From assembly GCA_009693785.1 (NCBI GenBank), contig SHWP01000003.1, positions 56,719 through 120,718 on the forward strand: 64,000 bases of DNA, written 5' to 3'. Within the stretch, counting starts at the first letter, position 1. Every line of letters begins with the position of its first letter. This DNA is from Rhodospirillaceae bacterium (GTDB taxonomy: Bacteria > Pseudomonadota > Alphaproteobacteria > Rhodospirillales > Rhodospirillaceae). This document shows, piece after piece, positions 1 to 9,220 of the stretch. The notes under the pieces were generated by a model, which was given only the letters and a program-made list of their open reading frames with translations, made no database searches and was not told the origin of the DNA. The position numbers and the translations under genes are program-made.

Positions 1-128
1 AGGATAACCACTCACGGCGCGGTCTGTTGGTGATGGTGGGTCAGCGCCGCCGCTTGCTCGACTATCTCAAGAGCATTTCGACCGGCCGCTACGATACCTT
101 GATCAACCGGCTCGGTTTGCGGCGCTAG
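1..128 (+). CDS. rpsO: 30S ribosomal protein S15, C-terminal part (5' end outside window)
   Basis: Translation from base 3 gives 41 residues ending LINRLGLRR and a TAG stop at 126-128. The segment includes [20 protein letters not shown], the signature helix of S15 that contacts 16S rRNA in the small-subunit platform. The start and about the first half of the protein lie upstream of the window. The next gene on the same strand is pnp, and rpsO-pnp is a classic conserved pair, which supports the call. The fragment is too short for a standard ORF finder. Confidence 0.93.
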   Translation, partial: DNHSRRGLLVMVGQRRRLLDYLKSISTGRYDTLINRLGLRR

Positions 129-437
129 TCCGCAAGTATGCCGAACCCCGACGGCACAAGCCGCTAGCACGCTGCCCGCATGGTGCGGGACGGCGCGGTT
201 GGCGTTGCTTGCATGCGGCAAACGGCGGGCGTTCGAGAATCTTTGTTTTTTGCCGCGCGGGACTGGCCTGGAAAGCCCTACCCGCACTACCCGCGTGATG
301 CGACGGCGATGAATCGCCAAGCACCAAGCGGAGGATCGAAATCCCAGCCTTACGGACCTTCTCGATGGCGAGGCGGTCCCGACAGCAGGCTGGGCGCGCA
401 ATCCGGCGCCGGTCCATGACGGAAAAGGAAAACCGAA
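129..437 (+). other. rpsO-pnp intergenic leader with hairpins, no gene seen
   Basis: This 309-bp gap holds no convincing ORF. Three inverted repeats are visible. CCCGCA/TGCGGG lies at 175-180 and 184-189. GCGGCAAA/TTTGCCGC lies at 215-222 and 249-256, closing on a T-rich loop. GGCGAT/ATCGCC lies at 305-310 and 313-318. In enterobacteria a stem-loop in this leader is cut by RNase III and lets PNPase control its own mRNA. The same role here is inference from position. The second hairpin could also serve as an rpsO terminator or attenuator. Confidence 0.5.
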
Positions 438-2561
438 ATGTCGATGTTCAAAACGTTCCGCAAAGAAATCGAATGGGGCGGACGCAAACTCATTCTCGAA
501 ACCGGCAAGATCGCCCGCCAAGCCGACGGCGCGGTGCTGGCCACTTACGGCGAGACCACAGTGCTGTGCACCGCAGTGGGTGCCAAGACGCCCAAGCCTG
601 GAATCGATTTTTTCCCGCTGACAGTGAACTATCAGGAAAAAGCTTTTGCCGCCGGTAAAATTCCGGGCGGTTTCTTCAAGCGTGAAGGCCGCCCATCGGA
701 AAAAGAAGTGCTGGTCAGCCGCCTGATCGACCGGCCGATCCGGCCGCTGTTTCACGAAAACTACCGCAACGAAACGCAAGTCGTGTGCACCGTGTTGTCG
801 CATGATCTGAAAAACGACCCCGACGTTGTGGCCATGATTGGCGCTTCGGCCGCCTTGACGATTTCGGGCATCCCGTTCATGGGGCCGATAGGCGCGGCGC
901 GCGTTGGCTATATCGAAGGCCAGTATGTGCTGAACCCAACGGGCGATGAGTTGAAAAACTCCGTGCTTGATCTCGTCGTCGCGGGCACCGCCCAAGGCGT
1001 GTTGATGGTGGAATCCGAAGCCAAGGAGCTGTCGGAAGACATCATGCTGGGCGCGGTCAACTATGGTCACGACCAGATGCAAGCAGTGATCAATGCGATC
1101 ATTGAATTAGCCGAGCGTTGCGCCAAGGAGCCCCGCGAGCTCACGCCGGAATCTCCGGCGGTGGCGGTGGTAAAAGCCAAGTTCAAGGCGTTCGAGGCCG
1201 ATATGGCGGCTGCTTACAAACATGTCGTCAAGCAAGAGCGTTATACGGCCGTGGGCGATGTGAAGAAAAAGGCCATTGCCAGCTTGGGCGATAACGCCGC
1301 CGAGATTGCGGTGGCTGGCGGCCTGCTCAAACATATGGAAAGCGACGTGGTTCGCAGCGCGATTCTTGAGACAGGGCGGCGCATTGACGGCCGCGACACG
1401 AAGACAATTCGCCCGATTGAGGTGGAAGTTGGTGTGTTGCCGCGCGCGCACGGTTCGGCCTTGTTCACGCGCGGTGAAACCCAAGCTTTGGTCACCACCA
1501 CCTTAGGCACCGGCCAAGATGAACAAGTGATCGACGCGCTGGAAGGCGAATACATGCAGTCATTCATGCTGCATTACAATTTTCCCCCCTACTCGGTGGG
1601 CGAGGCAGGCCGCATGGGCAGCCCCGGACGGCGTGAAATTGGCCATGGCAAATTGGCCTGGCGGGCAATTCATCCGTTGATGCCAGCCGCTGAAAAGTTC
1701 CCCTACACGATTCGCGTTGTCTCGGAAATCACCGAGTCGAACGGTTCATCGTCGATGGCGAGCGTTTGCGGTTCGTCACTGGCGCTGATGGATGCGGGCG
1801 TACCGCTGGCGCGCCCCGTGGCGGGCGTGGCCATGGGTTTGATCAAAGAGGGTGAAAAATTTGCCGTGCTCTCAGACATCATGGGTGACGAAGATCACCT
1901 TGGTGACATGGACTTCAAGGTAGCAGGTAGCGAAAACGGCATTACCGCACTGCAGATGGATATCAAGATCACATCCATCACCCGTGAGATCATGGAGATC
2001 GCGTTGCGTCAGGCCAAGGATGGCCGCCTGCACATTTTGAAAGAAATGAGCGGTGGGCTAACCGGTGCACGTGAAGCGGTAGCCAGCCATGCCCCGCGCA
2101 TCACCGTGATCGTGATTCCCAAGGATAAAATCCGCGAAGTTATCGGCAGCGGCGGCAAGGTCATCCGCGAACTGCAAGAAACCACCGGCACCAAGATCGA
2201 CATCGAGGACGATGGCACGATCAAGGTGGCCTCGGCCGACGAAAACGCCACCAAGCTGGCCTTGCAGAAAATCCGCGAGATCGTGGCCGAGCCGGAGTTG
2301 GGTGTGATTTACACCGGTACGGTCGTGAAGATCATGGAGTTCGGCGCGTTCGTGAACTTCTTGGGCAAGCGCGACGGCCTGGTGCACATTTCCGAACTGG
2401 CGACCAGCCGCGTCAAGCAAGTCAGCGACGTGGTCAAAGAGGGCGACGTGGTAAAGGTGAAATGCTTGGGCGTTGATGATCGCGGTAAGGTGAAGCTGTC
2501 GATGAAGCGTGTCGACCAGGCCACCGGCCAAGATCTCGACGCGGCACAGCCCGCCGCCTAA
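438..2561 (+). CDS. pnp: polyribonucleotide nucleotidyltransferase (PNPase)
   Basis: At 707 residues this has the usual length for PNPase, the phosphate-dependent 3'-5' exoribonuclease of the RNA degradosome. Two RNase PH-like core domains occupy roughly residues 1-540, with the typical [20 protein letters not shown] and [19 protein letters not shown] segments. A KH domain starts near residue 555 ([16 protein letters not shown]). An S1 RNA-binding domain starts near 622 ([20 protein letters not shown]). The ATG at 438 follows an AGGA sequence about nine bases upstream. It lies downstream of rpsO, as in most proteobacteria. Confidence 0.98.
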   Translation: MSMFKTFRKEIEWGGRKLILETGKIARQADGAVLATYGETTVLCTAVGAKTPKPGIDFFPLTVNYQEKAFAAGKIPGGFFKREGRPSEKEVLVSRLIDRPIRPLFHENYRNETQVVCTVLSHDLKNDPDVVAMIGASAALTISGIPFMGPIGAARVGYIEGQYVLNPTGDELKNSVLDLVVAGTAQGVLMVESEAKELSEDIMLGAVNYGHDQMQAVINAIIELAERCAKEPRELTPESPAVAVVKAKFKAFEADMAAAYKHVVKQERYTAVGDVKKKAIASLGDNAAEIAVAGGLLKHMESDVVRSAILETGRRIDGRDTKTIRPIEVEVGVLPRAHGSALFTRGETQALVTTTLGTGQDEQVIDALEGEYMQSFMLHYNFPPYSVGEAGRMGSPGRREIGHGKLAWRAIHPLMPAAEKFPYTIRVVSEITESNGSSSMASVCGSSLALMDAGVPLARPVAGVAMGLIKEGEKFAVLSDIMGDEDHLGDMDFKVAGSENGITALQMDIKITSITREIMEIALRQAKDGRLHILKEMSGGLTGAREAVASHAPRITVIVIPKDKIREVIGSGGKVIRELQETTGTKIDIEDDGTIKVASADENATKLALQKIREIVAEPELGVIYTGTVVKIMEFGAFVNFLGKRDGLVHISELATSRVKQVSDVVKEGDVVKVKCLGVDDRGKVKLSMKRVDQATGQDLDAAQPAA

Positions 2562-2596
2562 GGCACGCCCACTCATACCCGCAAGGCAAGTCCGCC

Positions 2597-3337
2597 GTGA
2601 GCTTGACGATTCCCAAGATCATCGCTCACCGCGGCTCGCCGCGAGAGGCGCCCGAGAACACGCTGGCTTCGTTCCGGCAAACCAAGGCCGCGGGCGCGAC
2701 ATGGGTGGAATTCGATGTGGCCCTGACCAAGGATGCGCGGCCCGTGATTTTTCACGATGACGGACTTGAGCGCACCTCCAATGGGCAGGGATTATTGGCC
2801 GAAACTGATTTCGAGATCGTCAAACACCTCGACGCAGGCAGTTGGTTTGGAAACCAGTTCGCAGGCGAGCCGATTCCGACGTTGGAAGAAACGCTCGATC
2901 TGTTGGCCGAGTTGGGCCTGGGCTTTAATATGGAGTTGAAAACTGACCCGGGCCGGGAAGCAGAATTGGCAAAGATCGCCCTGCCATTGACGCGCGACTT
3001 ATGGCCAGAGGCGTTAGCCGTGCCATTGATCTCGAGTTTTTCGCGTGTCGCCGTTGCGGCCGCCCGTGAGGTTGCGCCCGATTGGCCCATGGATGTGATT
3101 TACGATCGCATCCCGCCAGAGTGGCAGCGTGACGCCAAGACTTTGAATTTGGCCGTCATTGGGGCGAATCATAAGCACTTGACGCGTGAGCAGGTGATGG
3201 AAATTCGTGGCGCTGGGTTGAAAGTCAGCAGTTACACCGTAAATGAGATCGAACGGGCTACGACATTGTTTCAATGGGGTGTAGACGCCATTTTCACCGA
3301 TGTTCCAGGCGAGATGGTGAGGCACTTCGGTTATTAA
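2597..3337 (+). CDS. glycerophosphodiester phosphodiesterase
   Basis: This 246-residue protein of the GDPD family hydrolyses glycerophosphodiesters to glycerol 3-phosphate and an alcohol. The TIM-barrel signature is complete: HRG at residues 11-13, APENT at 18-22, E38 and D40 in VEFDV, H53 in FHDD, and MELKTD near 113. No signal peptide is visible, so it is probably cytoplasmic and UgpQ-like rather than periplasmic GlpQ-like. The start is a GTG at 2597, 35 bp after the pnp stop, so co-transcription with pnp is possible. Confidence 0.9.
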   Translation: MSLTIPKIIAHRGSPREAPENTLASFRQTKAAGATWVEFDVALTKDARPVIFHDDGLERTSNGQGLLAETDFEIVKHLDAGSWFGNQFAGEPIPTLEETLDLLAELGLGFNMELKTDPGREAELAKIALPLTRDLWPEALAVPLISSFSRVAVAAAREVAPDWPMDVIYDRIPPEWQRDAKTLNLAVIGANHKHLTREQVMEIRGAGLKVSSYTVNEIERATTLFQWGVDAIFTDVPGEMVRHFGY

Positions 3338-3439
3338 GACACGCCGAATCAACGCTGGCGCGGCCGTGCCAACTCAGGGTTTTCTTGGTTGGTTGCGGGA
3401 TTGAGTTTATAATGGCGACTAAACAATAAGGACGCGGCC

Positions 3440-4837
3440 GTGAAGGCATTGAATTCAATTCTGATGTCGGGCGCTGAAGTGCTGCCCCTGATCGAGGGCG
3501 GCAAGGGCGTGAGCATCACCACCGGGGCTAGCTCTGGCGCATGGGCTGCCGCTGGTGGCGTTGGCACCTTCTCGGGCGTCAATGCAGATTCGTTCGATGA
3601 CAACGGTAAAATAATTCCGCAACTCTATCATGGCCGCACGCGCAAAGACCGCCATGAGGAATTGGTGCACTACGGCATCGCCGGCGGTATTGAGCAGGCC
3701 CGCATCGCCCACGAGACGCGGGGCAACGCCGGCGCGCTGCATATCAATGTCCTGTGGGAAATGGGCGGGGCAGAGCGCGTGCTACACGGCGTGCTCGAAA
3801 AATGCCGCAACATCATCCATGGCATCACCTGCGGCGCGGGCATGCCCTATCGGTTGGGCGAAGTCGCAGCCAAATACGGCTTGTATTACTACCCGATCAT
3901 TTCCTCTGGCCGCGCATTCCGCGCCTTGTGGAAGCGCGCCTATTATAAATTCGCCGAGCTGCTGGGCGGCGTGGTGTACGAAGACCCGTGGCTTGCGGGC
4001 GGGCACAATGGGCTTTCAAACTCGGAAGATCCGCGCAAACCCGAAGATCCCTATCCGCGCATTGTCGAGCTGCGCAAGGTTATGAACGAAGCGGGCTTGC
4101 AACGCACCCCGATCATCATGGCGGGTGGCGTGTGGTGGCTGTCGGAATGGGAACATTTTATCGACAACCCCGAAGTAGGTCCGATCGCGTTTCAATTTGG
4201 CACCCGGCCGTTACTCACCAAAGAAAGCCCGATCTCGGCGTTTTGGAAAAAGCGCCTGATGGAACTGAAAGAGGGCGATGTGCTGCTGCATCGCTTTAGC
4301 CCGACGGGTTTTTATTCCTCGGCCGTGCGCAACCCTTACCTCAACGAACTTGAGCAGCGCAGTGAGCGCCAAGTGCTGTTTTCGGTCGAGCCCGTGGGCG
4401 AACATACGGCGTCGTTAGATGTTGGCTTGCGCAAGAAAGCCATGTTCGTGACGCCCGAAGATAAAGCCCGCGCCGAGGCCTGGCGCGCACAAGGCTTCAC
4501 CGAAACCATGAAGACCCCAGACTCGACGCTGATTTTTGTGAACCTCGAGGAGGCCGAAGAAATCCGCGCCGATCAAACCGCCTGCATGGGTTGCTTATCG
4601 GCGTGCGGATTTTCAAATTGGTCGCAGAATGAAGAGGGCACCACCGGGTACAAGGCCGATCCGCGCAGTTTTTGCATTCAAAAGACCTTGCAGAACATCG
4701 CCCATGATGGCGATGTGAATAATGAGCTGATGTTTGCCGGGCACAATGCGTACCGGTTCGGGCTCGACCCTTGGTACAAGAACGGCTTCATCCCCACCGT
4801 GAAGCAATTGGTGGAGCGCATCGCCAGCGGCTGGTGA
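3440..4837 (+). CDS. nitronate monooxygenase-like flavin oxidoreductase with a C-terminal four-Cys cluster
   Basis: This is a 465-residue protein with a GTG start preceded by AAGGA. It resembles the FMN-dependent NMO / 2-nitropropane dioxygenase TIM barrel: SITTGASSGAWAAAGGVGTF near the N-terminus, WLAGGHNG in the middle, then IIMAGGVWW and FQFGTRPLLTKESP, the last two being phosphate-binding strands of the barrel. It is about 100-140 residues longer than ordinary NMOs. The extra C-terminal part carries CMGCLSAC (C382, C385, C389) and C412, a spacing that could hold an iron-sulfur cluster or zinc. The substrate is unknown. It converges on the cupin gene with a 13-bp gap. Confidence 0.75.
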   Translation: MKALNSILMSGAEVLPLIEGGKGVSITTGASSGAWAAAGGVGTFSGVNADSFDDNGKIIPQLYHGRTRKDRHEELVHYGIAGGIEQARIAHETRGNAGALHINVLWEMGGAERVLHGVLEKCRNIIHGITCGAGMPYRLGEVAAKYGLYYYPIISSGRAFRALWKRAYYKFAELLGGVVYEDPWLAGGHNGLSNSEDPRKPEDPYPRIVELRKVMNEAGLQRTPIIMAGGVWWLSEWEHFIDNPEVGPIAFQFGTRPLLTKESPISAFWKKRLMELKEGDVLLHRFSPTGFYSSAVRNPYLNELEQRSERQVLFSVEPVGEHTASLDVGLRKKAMFVTPEDKARAEAWRAQGFTETMKTPDSTLIFVNLEEAEEIRADQTACMGCLSACGFSNWSQNEEGTTGYKADPRSFCIQKTLQNIAHDGDVNNELMFAGHNAYRFGLDPWYKNGFIPTVKQLVERIASGW

Positions 4838-4850
4838 ATGCGGCGAAAGT

Positions 4851-5375
4851 TTATTCGCCTTCCCAATAGTCGATCGCCTGGTCCATGCGCCCGACAAAGC
4901 GCATCATCTTGGGCTTGCCGTCTTTTCCAGCCGATTTGTTGATCACGGCAAACTTGCCCGAATCGGGGTATTCCGCCCATTCCGGGGAGGACATGGTGCT
5001 GACGGCTAGGAATCTCAATTCTTCGCTATCGGATGTATTGACGATTTGATGGGCCGTTTCGGGGCCCCCCGCTGGACAGGCAATGACATCGCCCTTCTTG
5101 ATCGCGTGGGTATCGGGGCCAATGCGAATTTGACCCGCCCCCTCGAGAACAAAAAACATCTCCTCATTCACCCGGTGATTATGAAACGGAAAGGCGCGTT
5201 TGCCGGGCGGTAGAACCGTGACGTTGTATCCCAATTTCTGAGCGCCGATCTTGGGACCGATGGCGCCAAGCTGGGCCTTAAATTTATCGCTGGCCTTCAT
5301 GGCGCCTGGGTACTTAACGTCGTGACCGAAATCATCGTAGGTCAGATCGGCGATATTGATAATGGGGCGTGTCAC
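4851..5375 (-). CDS. cupin domain protein
   Basis: This is a 174-residue single-domain cupin. The metal-binding set of the first cupin motif is visible as H65, H67 and E71 or E72 (FHNHRVNEEMFFVLEG), and H109 belongs to the second motif. The family includes dioxygenases, isomerases and sugar-binding proteins, so no substrate can be assigned. No signal peptide is visible, suggesting a cytoplasmic location. It lies 14 bp downstream of the GNAT gene on the same strand, so the two are probably one transcript. Confidence 0.85.
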   Translation of the reverse strand: MTRPIINIADLTYDDFGHDVKYPGAMKASDKFKAQLGAIGPKIGAQKLGYNVTVLPPGKRAFPFHNHRVNEEMFFVLEGAGQIRIGPDTHAIKKGDVIACPAGGPETAHQIVNTSDSEELRFLAVSTMSSPEWAEYPDSGKFAVINKSAGKDGKPKMMRFVGRMDQAIDYWEGE

Positions 5376-5389
5376 AAGAAGCTCCGCTG

Positions 5390-5980
5390 TTAGCTTTTGG
5401 TTACTTTTGAAATCTTGGCGTATTCATGCTCAAGGATGGAATAGACCACCGTAGACCACCACTTGCCGCGCGCTTGCGCGACATCGCGCAGCAGTCCCTC
5501 GCGCGCCAGCCCAAGTTTTTGCATAACCCGTATTGAGGATTTATTTTCTGGGGCGCATTGCGCCAACACGCGGTGCAGTTTCATCTGGCCAAACGCCGCA
5601 CCAAGCAGCACCTGACCCATCTCCGTGGCAAAACCTTGCTTCCAGAATTTGCGGGCCACACCAAAACCGATCTCGCCCTGGCGGTTGATGGGATCGGTGA
5701 TGCGCAGGACCGCCTCGCCGATAACGGCGCCTGAGTCTTTGCGTGTGGCCGCGAGATAATAATTTATACGCGGCTTGATGGACTGCTCTTGTACTGCCCA
5801 AAGGATGAGAGCCGAGATTTGCGCGGCCGATGGCGGTTCGGTGGCGTGGTGTTCCCAATATAGATTTTCACAGACGTTTTCCGTCACTGCCAGCGTATCG
5901 GCCGTGGCGTACTCACGGATGATAAGCCGACGTGTTGTAATCGGCAGGGTCAAAACGGGCAGCATGGCCGGAGCGTTCAT
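5390..5980 (-). CDS. GNAT family N-acetyltransferase (RimJ/RimL type)
   Basis: This is a 196-residue acetyltransferase of the GNAT fold. TRRLIIREY near the N-terminus and the segment GEIGFGVARKFWKQGFATEM, followed by NKSSIRVMQKLGLAREG, are typical of the RimJ/RimL branch that acetylates N-terminal amines or small molecules with acetyl-CoA. The substrate cannot be predicted. The ATG at 5980 gives the expected family length. It is the promoter-proximal gene of a two-gene unit with the cupin gene. Confidence 0.88.
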   Translation of the reverse strand: MNAPAMLPVLTLPITTRRLIIREYATADTLAVTENVCENLYWEHHATEPPSAAQISALILWAVQEQSIKPRINYYLAATRKDSGAVIGEAVLRITDPINRQGEIGFGVARKFWKQGFATEMGQVLLGAAFGQMKLHRVLAQCAPENKSSIRVMQKLGLAREGLLRDVAQARGKWWSTVVYSILEHEYAKISKVTKS

Positions 5981-6019
5981 ACCCCGAGCCTATCACGAGA
6001 GCGGCAATCGTCTAAAGAA

Positions 6020-6559
6020 TCAGCGCGTGAGAAAGCGGGCGACAAAATCTTCGATCGCCGGTTCGGCCAAGCCTTTGGCCTTCAGATCGGCCCTGATCGC
6101 GCGCATATCCACGTAAGGATAGTTGTGCACGGCCGGTTGACGCGCACCCGCCACATCGATAATCCGGAAATCAAACGCGCGTTTGTCGCTTTTGAAAACA
6201 TCATAGGCCAGGATTTGGTCGATCTCGTTATTGGGTGTGAAGGTCACGACCTTGGGTTTAATGCCGTAGAGTGCTTCGGGTGTTACGTCCTCAGCGGCGG
6301 CGATAATCAGCTCATCGCCCACTTGGCAGGTCCGTGCAGCCGCCCCATTGAGCACACAGCAGCGCGATCCTGCTTCGCCAAAAATCACATAGGTCGAGAG
6401 CCGCGCGCCGGAATTTTTGTTCCAGACCTCGACAAATTCCGTGGGGTAAATGCCCGCAGCCTCACAGTGCTCGGGGTCCAAGGTGATCGACCCGTGGTAG
6501 TGTAAATCCGCCATGGTGACGCGAAGGCCATGGAGCTTTGCGCGAATGACACGGGGCAT
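6020..6559 (-). CDS. panD: aspartate 1-decarboxylase, C-terminally extended
   Basis: PanD makes beta-alanine for pantothenate by decarboxylating L-aspartate. It is a pyruvoyl enzyme that self-cleaves before a serine. The cleavage site is visible as HYHGSITLD with S24, and VNGAAA-type (LNGAAART) and NNEI segments align with the E. coli protein. I start at ATG 6559 (MPRVIRAKLHG), where E. coli similarity begins. The frame is open upstream to 6655 but that part is not conserved. The protein is 179 residues against about 126 in E. coli. The extra tail of about 60 residues after NNEID is not explained. Confidence 0.88.
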   Translation of the reverse strand: MPRVIRAKLHGLRVTMADLHYHGSITLDPEHCEAAGIYPTEFVEVWNKNSGARLSTYVIFGEAGSRCCVLNGAAARTCQVGDELIIAAAEDVTPEALYGIKPKVVTFTPNNEIDQILAYDVFKSDKRAFDFRIIDVAGARQPAVHNYPYVDMRAIRADLKAKGLAEPAIEDFVARFLTR

Positions 6560-6598
6560 GGGCAGGCTCTGGTTTTGTTGCGGTGCGAAATCGCATTG

Positions 6599-6617
6599 CA
6601 ATATAGGCCGTATATTG
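6599..6617. promoter_or_regulatory. 7-bp inverted repeat between panD and mmcB
   Basis: CAATATA (6599-6605) and TATATTG (6611-6617) form a perfect inverted repeat around GGCCG in the 157-bp divergent region between panD and mmcB. It sits about 40 bp upstream of the panD start, where an operator or a promoter element would be expected. No regulator can be named. Confidence 0.3.
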
Positions 6618-6716
6618 AACTCGTCCATGCCCCCAAATGCGTGACTTGCCCGCAATTTTCCTTGGGCTTAATCTCCAGAGATAGAACATTTAAAGAACAG
6701 CCAATACGGTTCAATC

Positions 6717-7250
6717 TTGAGCGACTCGGCCCACCGCGCGATTCGGCACACACCTGCGGCGAAGCGAAACCGGTCACCCGAACGGCCCTGGAGCGGGGCC
6801 TTGGCCGGGCACGCCCTGCCCTTTGACCCGGCCGCGATCACCGCCGCCGTCACCCGTGGCATTTGCCGTTGGTTAGAAGACTCAGGTTTCATCACCTTGC
6901 GCGAATTTAAACTGGGCACCGGGCGGCGCGCCGACGTGGTGGGAATAAACGCCGAGGGCAGCATAGTGATGGTCGAGGTGAAAAGCACCGCGGGAGATTA
7001 TCGCAGCGATACGAAGTGGCTGGAGTATGTGCCCTACTGCGATGCCTTCAGCTTTGCCGTGCCGCCGGAATTTCCCTGGCAGATTCTTCCCAGCGATTGC
7101 GGTGTGGTCATCGCCGATGCGCATTCAGCGGCTGTGGTGCGTCATGCCGTGCCAAAAAAATTACCCGCGGCACGGCGGCGAGCTTTGACGTTGAGGTTTG
7201 CGTTGGCGGCAGGACAACGGCTTTCGACGTTACTCGATCCGAGAATTTAA
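6717..7250 (+). CDS. mmcB: MmcB-family DNA repair protein
   Basis: This 177-residue member of the MmcB family is named for mitomycin C sensitivity in Caulobacter and is found widely in alphaproteobacteria. The core GRRADVVGINAEGSIVMVEVKS shows a PD-(D/E)xK nuclease-like arrangement with D73, E87 and K89. DYRSDTKWLEY and CDAFSFAVPPEFP are also typical of the family. The only suitable start before the conserved region is TTG at 6717. Its stop is 3 bp from the convergent lipoprotein gene. A role in DNA damage repair is inferred from the family. Confidence 0.85.
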   Translation: MSDSAHRAIRHTPAAKRNRSPERPWSGALAGHALPFDPAAITAAVTRGICRWLEDSGFITLREFKLGTGRRADVVGINAEGSIVMVEVKSTAGDYRSDTKWLEYVPYCDAFSFAVPPEFPWQILPSDCGVVIADAHSAAVVRHAVPKKLPAARRRALTLRFALAAGQRLSTLLDPRI

Positions 7251-7253
7251 TAG

Positions 7254-7661
7254 CTACCCGCACGCAAGGCCGACAATCCGGCCGAAATTATCGAGTTCGA
7301 CGTTAAGGCGTTGAGCGCTGTGTTCTTGCGACATGCGATCACCTGGCCGAACCACGCGATAAGGCGCGGTCAGGCGCTCTTCGCGCAAGTATTGCCCGCT
7401 GATGGGCGCAGTCCCGCCTTTGAATACAAACGTCATGCCAAGCGCTGGCACAAGTACGTGTCCGCGACAGCCGACCAAATATTCGGGCAGGACGGGTTGG
7501 CGAATCACCGGAGCGGGAACGGTTCCCAGAATTGTCGATGTCGAAACCGGACCAGGCATGCCGGAAAAAATGGTGCCCGACGCATTACAGCCCGCAAGCA
7601 CCAGGGCGAATATCGCACTGGCGAGGGGACTCAACATCGCATCTCGTTTGATGATGGTCAT
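7254..7661 (-). CDS. small lipoprotein of unknown function
   Basis: This 135-residue protein starts MTIIKRDAMLSPLASAIFAL and has a lipobox LAGC with the acylated Cys at residue 25. It should be anchored in a membrane facing the periplasm. The mature part contains two further Cys (LVGCRGH and the C-terminal LACG) that could pair. I do not recognise the family. The longer open frame to 8126 is only a shadow of hldE. The start overlaps the hldE stop region (hldE ends at 7667, read rightwards), so it probably shares the hldE transcript. Confidence 0.65.
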   Translation of the reverse strand: MTIIKRDAMLSPLASAIFALVLAGCNASGTIFSGMPGPVSTSTILGTVPAPVIRQPVLPEYLVGCRGHVLVPALGMTFVFKGGTAPISGQYLREERLTAPYRVVRPGDRMSQEHSAQRLNVELDNFGRIVGLACG

Positions 7662-7666
7662 GGTTT

Positions 7667-9154
7667 TCAAGCCTTGAGTGCAGCGATCGTAGCCGTTGTT
7701 GAATAAGCGGGCAGCAATTCGGCCAGCAAGACCTTGCCGCCATATTTTTCGACGAGGTCGGCACCCACGACGCTGGTGCGGTCGTAATCGGCCCCCTTCA
7801 CCAGCACATCCGGACGGATCGCTTCGATTAATGCCATAGGCGTCTCTTCGCCGAAAATCACGACCAGGTCGACATTGGCGAGCGAGGCCATGACGGCGGC
7901 GCGCGCCGCTTCGGATTGGACCGGCCGGCCAACGCCCTTTAGGCGGCGCACCGAAGCATCGGAATTCAAGCCTACAACTAGGCAATCGCAGGCCGCCCGG
8001 GCTTGATTGAGCAATGAAATATGGCCTGGATGCAGCAGGTCGAAGCAACCATTGGTAAAGCCGATTTTGCGGCCTTCCCTGCGCCAGACCGCAATGCGCC
8101 CGAGCGCGGTGGTCAGATCGACGCACTTGACCTCGGCCTGGAATAAATCAGAGCGTAGCAACGCCGCTGAGATATCTTGAGTTGTGGCCACGGCGGTGGA
8201 ATGACGGCCCACCACTACACCCGCGGCTGTATTGGCCAAGCGCGCCGCATCCACAAGGGTAATTTTGGCCGCTAGTGCCAGAGCCAAAACCGCGACCACG
8301 GTGTCGCCCGCACCCGTGACGTCGGTGACTTCGCGTGTCTCGGCGGGCAAGTGCGTAACGCCGCCCTCAGCGATCAACGTCATGCCTTCGCCCGAACGTG
8401 TGACAAGCAAAGCACCTGCGCTGGTATCCGTCCTTAGCTTTTGCGCGGCGGCAAGCAAGGCCGCCTCACTGTCAATTGTGGTGCCTGTCGCCTCCTGCAG
8501 CTCGGCGCGATTAGGCGTGATAAGCGTCGCGCCCTTGTAGCGGGCATAGTTGGTTCCCTTAGGGTCGACGATGACGGGTATTCGAGCTTTGGCGGCAGCA
8601 GAGATAATGCGCAAGGCCAGATCACCGGCAAAAACACCCTTGGCATAATCCGATAACACGATCACATCGGCGGTCGAAACTTGGGATAGAGCTGTCTTGG
8701 CAAGGTCGGCTTCATCAGCGCTGGAAATGGCCTGCACCGTTTCGCGATCTGCGCGCAGTAAATGATGGCCGTCCATGCTGAAGAAGCGGTTCTTGATCGT
8801 GGTCTCGCGCTGTCGGGTCATCCGTAGGTAGGGTTCCACTGCCGGCATGGCGGCGAGCAATTCGGTCACCTCACGCCCAGCCCGATCATCGCCCACCAGG
8901 GATACAAACGAGACAGATGCCCCCATGGCAACAAGGTTACGCACGACGTTGCCAGCACCGCCCAACTCGCGGCTTTCGCGCTTGATGTGCAGCACCGGAA
9001 CTGGGGCCTCAGGGGAAATGCGCCGGACCTCGCCATAAATAAAGCGGTCCTCCATCACATCGCCAACACACAACACCCGTTTACCCGCAAAACCAGCAAG
9101 TCCTGCGGCCAAAGCGCTGTTAGGTCGTTCGCCCGGGATAGATCGGCTTGTCAT
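7667..9154 (-). CDS. hldE: bifunctional D-glycero-beta-D-manno-heptose-7-phosphate kinase / heptose-1-phosphate adenylyltransferase
   Basis: This is a 495-residue two-domain enzyme of ADP-heptose synthesis for the LPS inner core. Residues about 20-330 form a PfkB/ribokinase-type kinase with GGAGNVVRNL and the catalytic DVTGAGDTVV. Residues about 355-495 form a nucleotidyltransferase with FTNGCFDLLHPGH and VGLNSDASVRRLKG. The length matches fused HldE, and the ATG at 9154 fits. It shows that this organism makes heptose-containing LPS. It is transcribed away from the GGDEF-EAL-like gene pair across a 260-bp gap. Confidence 0.95.
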   Translation of the reverse strand: MTSRSIPGERPNSALAAGLAGFAGKRVLCVGDVMEDRFIYGEVRRISPEAPVPVLHIKRESRELGGAGNVVRNLVAMGASVSFVSLVGDDRAGREVTELLAAMPAVEPYLRMTRQRETTIKNRFFSMDGHHLLRADRETVQAISSADEADLAKTALSQVSTADVIVLSDYAKGVFAGDLALRIISAAAKARIPVIVDPKGTNYARYKGATLITPNRAELQEATGTTIDSEAALLAAAQKLRTDTSAGALLVTRSGEGMTLIAEGGVTHLPAETREVTDVTGAGDTVVAVLALALAAKITLVDAARLANTAAGVVVGRHSTAVATTQDISAALLRSDLFQAEVKCVDLTTALGRIAVWRREGRKIGFTNGCFDLLHPGHISLLNQARAACDCLVVGLNSDASVRRLKGVGRPVQSEAARAAVMASLANVDLVVIFGEETPMALIEAIRPDVLVKGADYDRTSVVGADLVEKYGGKVLLAELLPAYSTTATIAALKA

Positions 9155-9194
9155 TGCTCTGTCGGCGCCCCAATGGCCTGCGTTTTTGTATGAT

Positions 9195-9220
9195 CCATGG
9201 TCACTATGGCTTGACCATGG
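9195..9220. promoter_or_regulatory. 9-bp perfect inverted repeat, operator-like
   Basis: CCATGGTCA (9195-9203) and TGACCATGG (9212-9220) are perfect inverted copies separated by 8 bp. A direct repeat GTATGAT flanks them at 9188-9194 and 9224-9230. The site lies about 40 bp upstream of hldE in the 260-bp divergent region between hldE and the GGDEF-EAL-like pair. The geometry suits a dimeric DNA-binding protein. The rest of the gap is AT-richer with no gene visible. Confidence 0.4.

Noticed and set aside
12..1082. 356-codon open frame on the minus strand opposite pnp
   Set aside because: Its sequence is compositionally odd and matches no family, while the opposite strand encodes unmistakable PNPase. 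It is an antisense shadow typical of GC-rich DNA.
7662..8126. Long N-terminal extension of the small lipoprotein
   Set aside because: The extension is an out-of-frame copy of hldE, and the signal peptide and lipobox begin at 7661.
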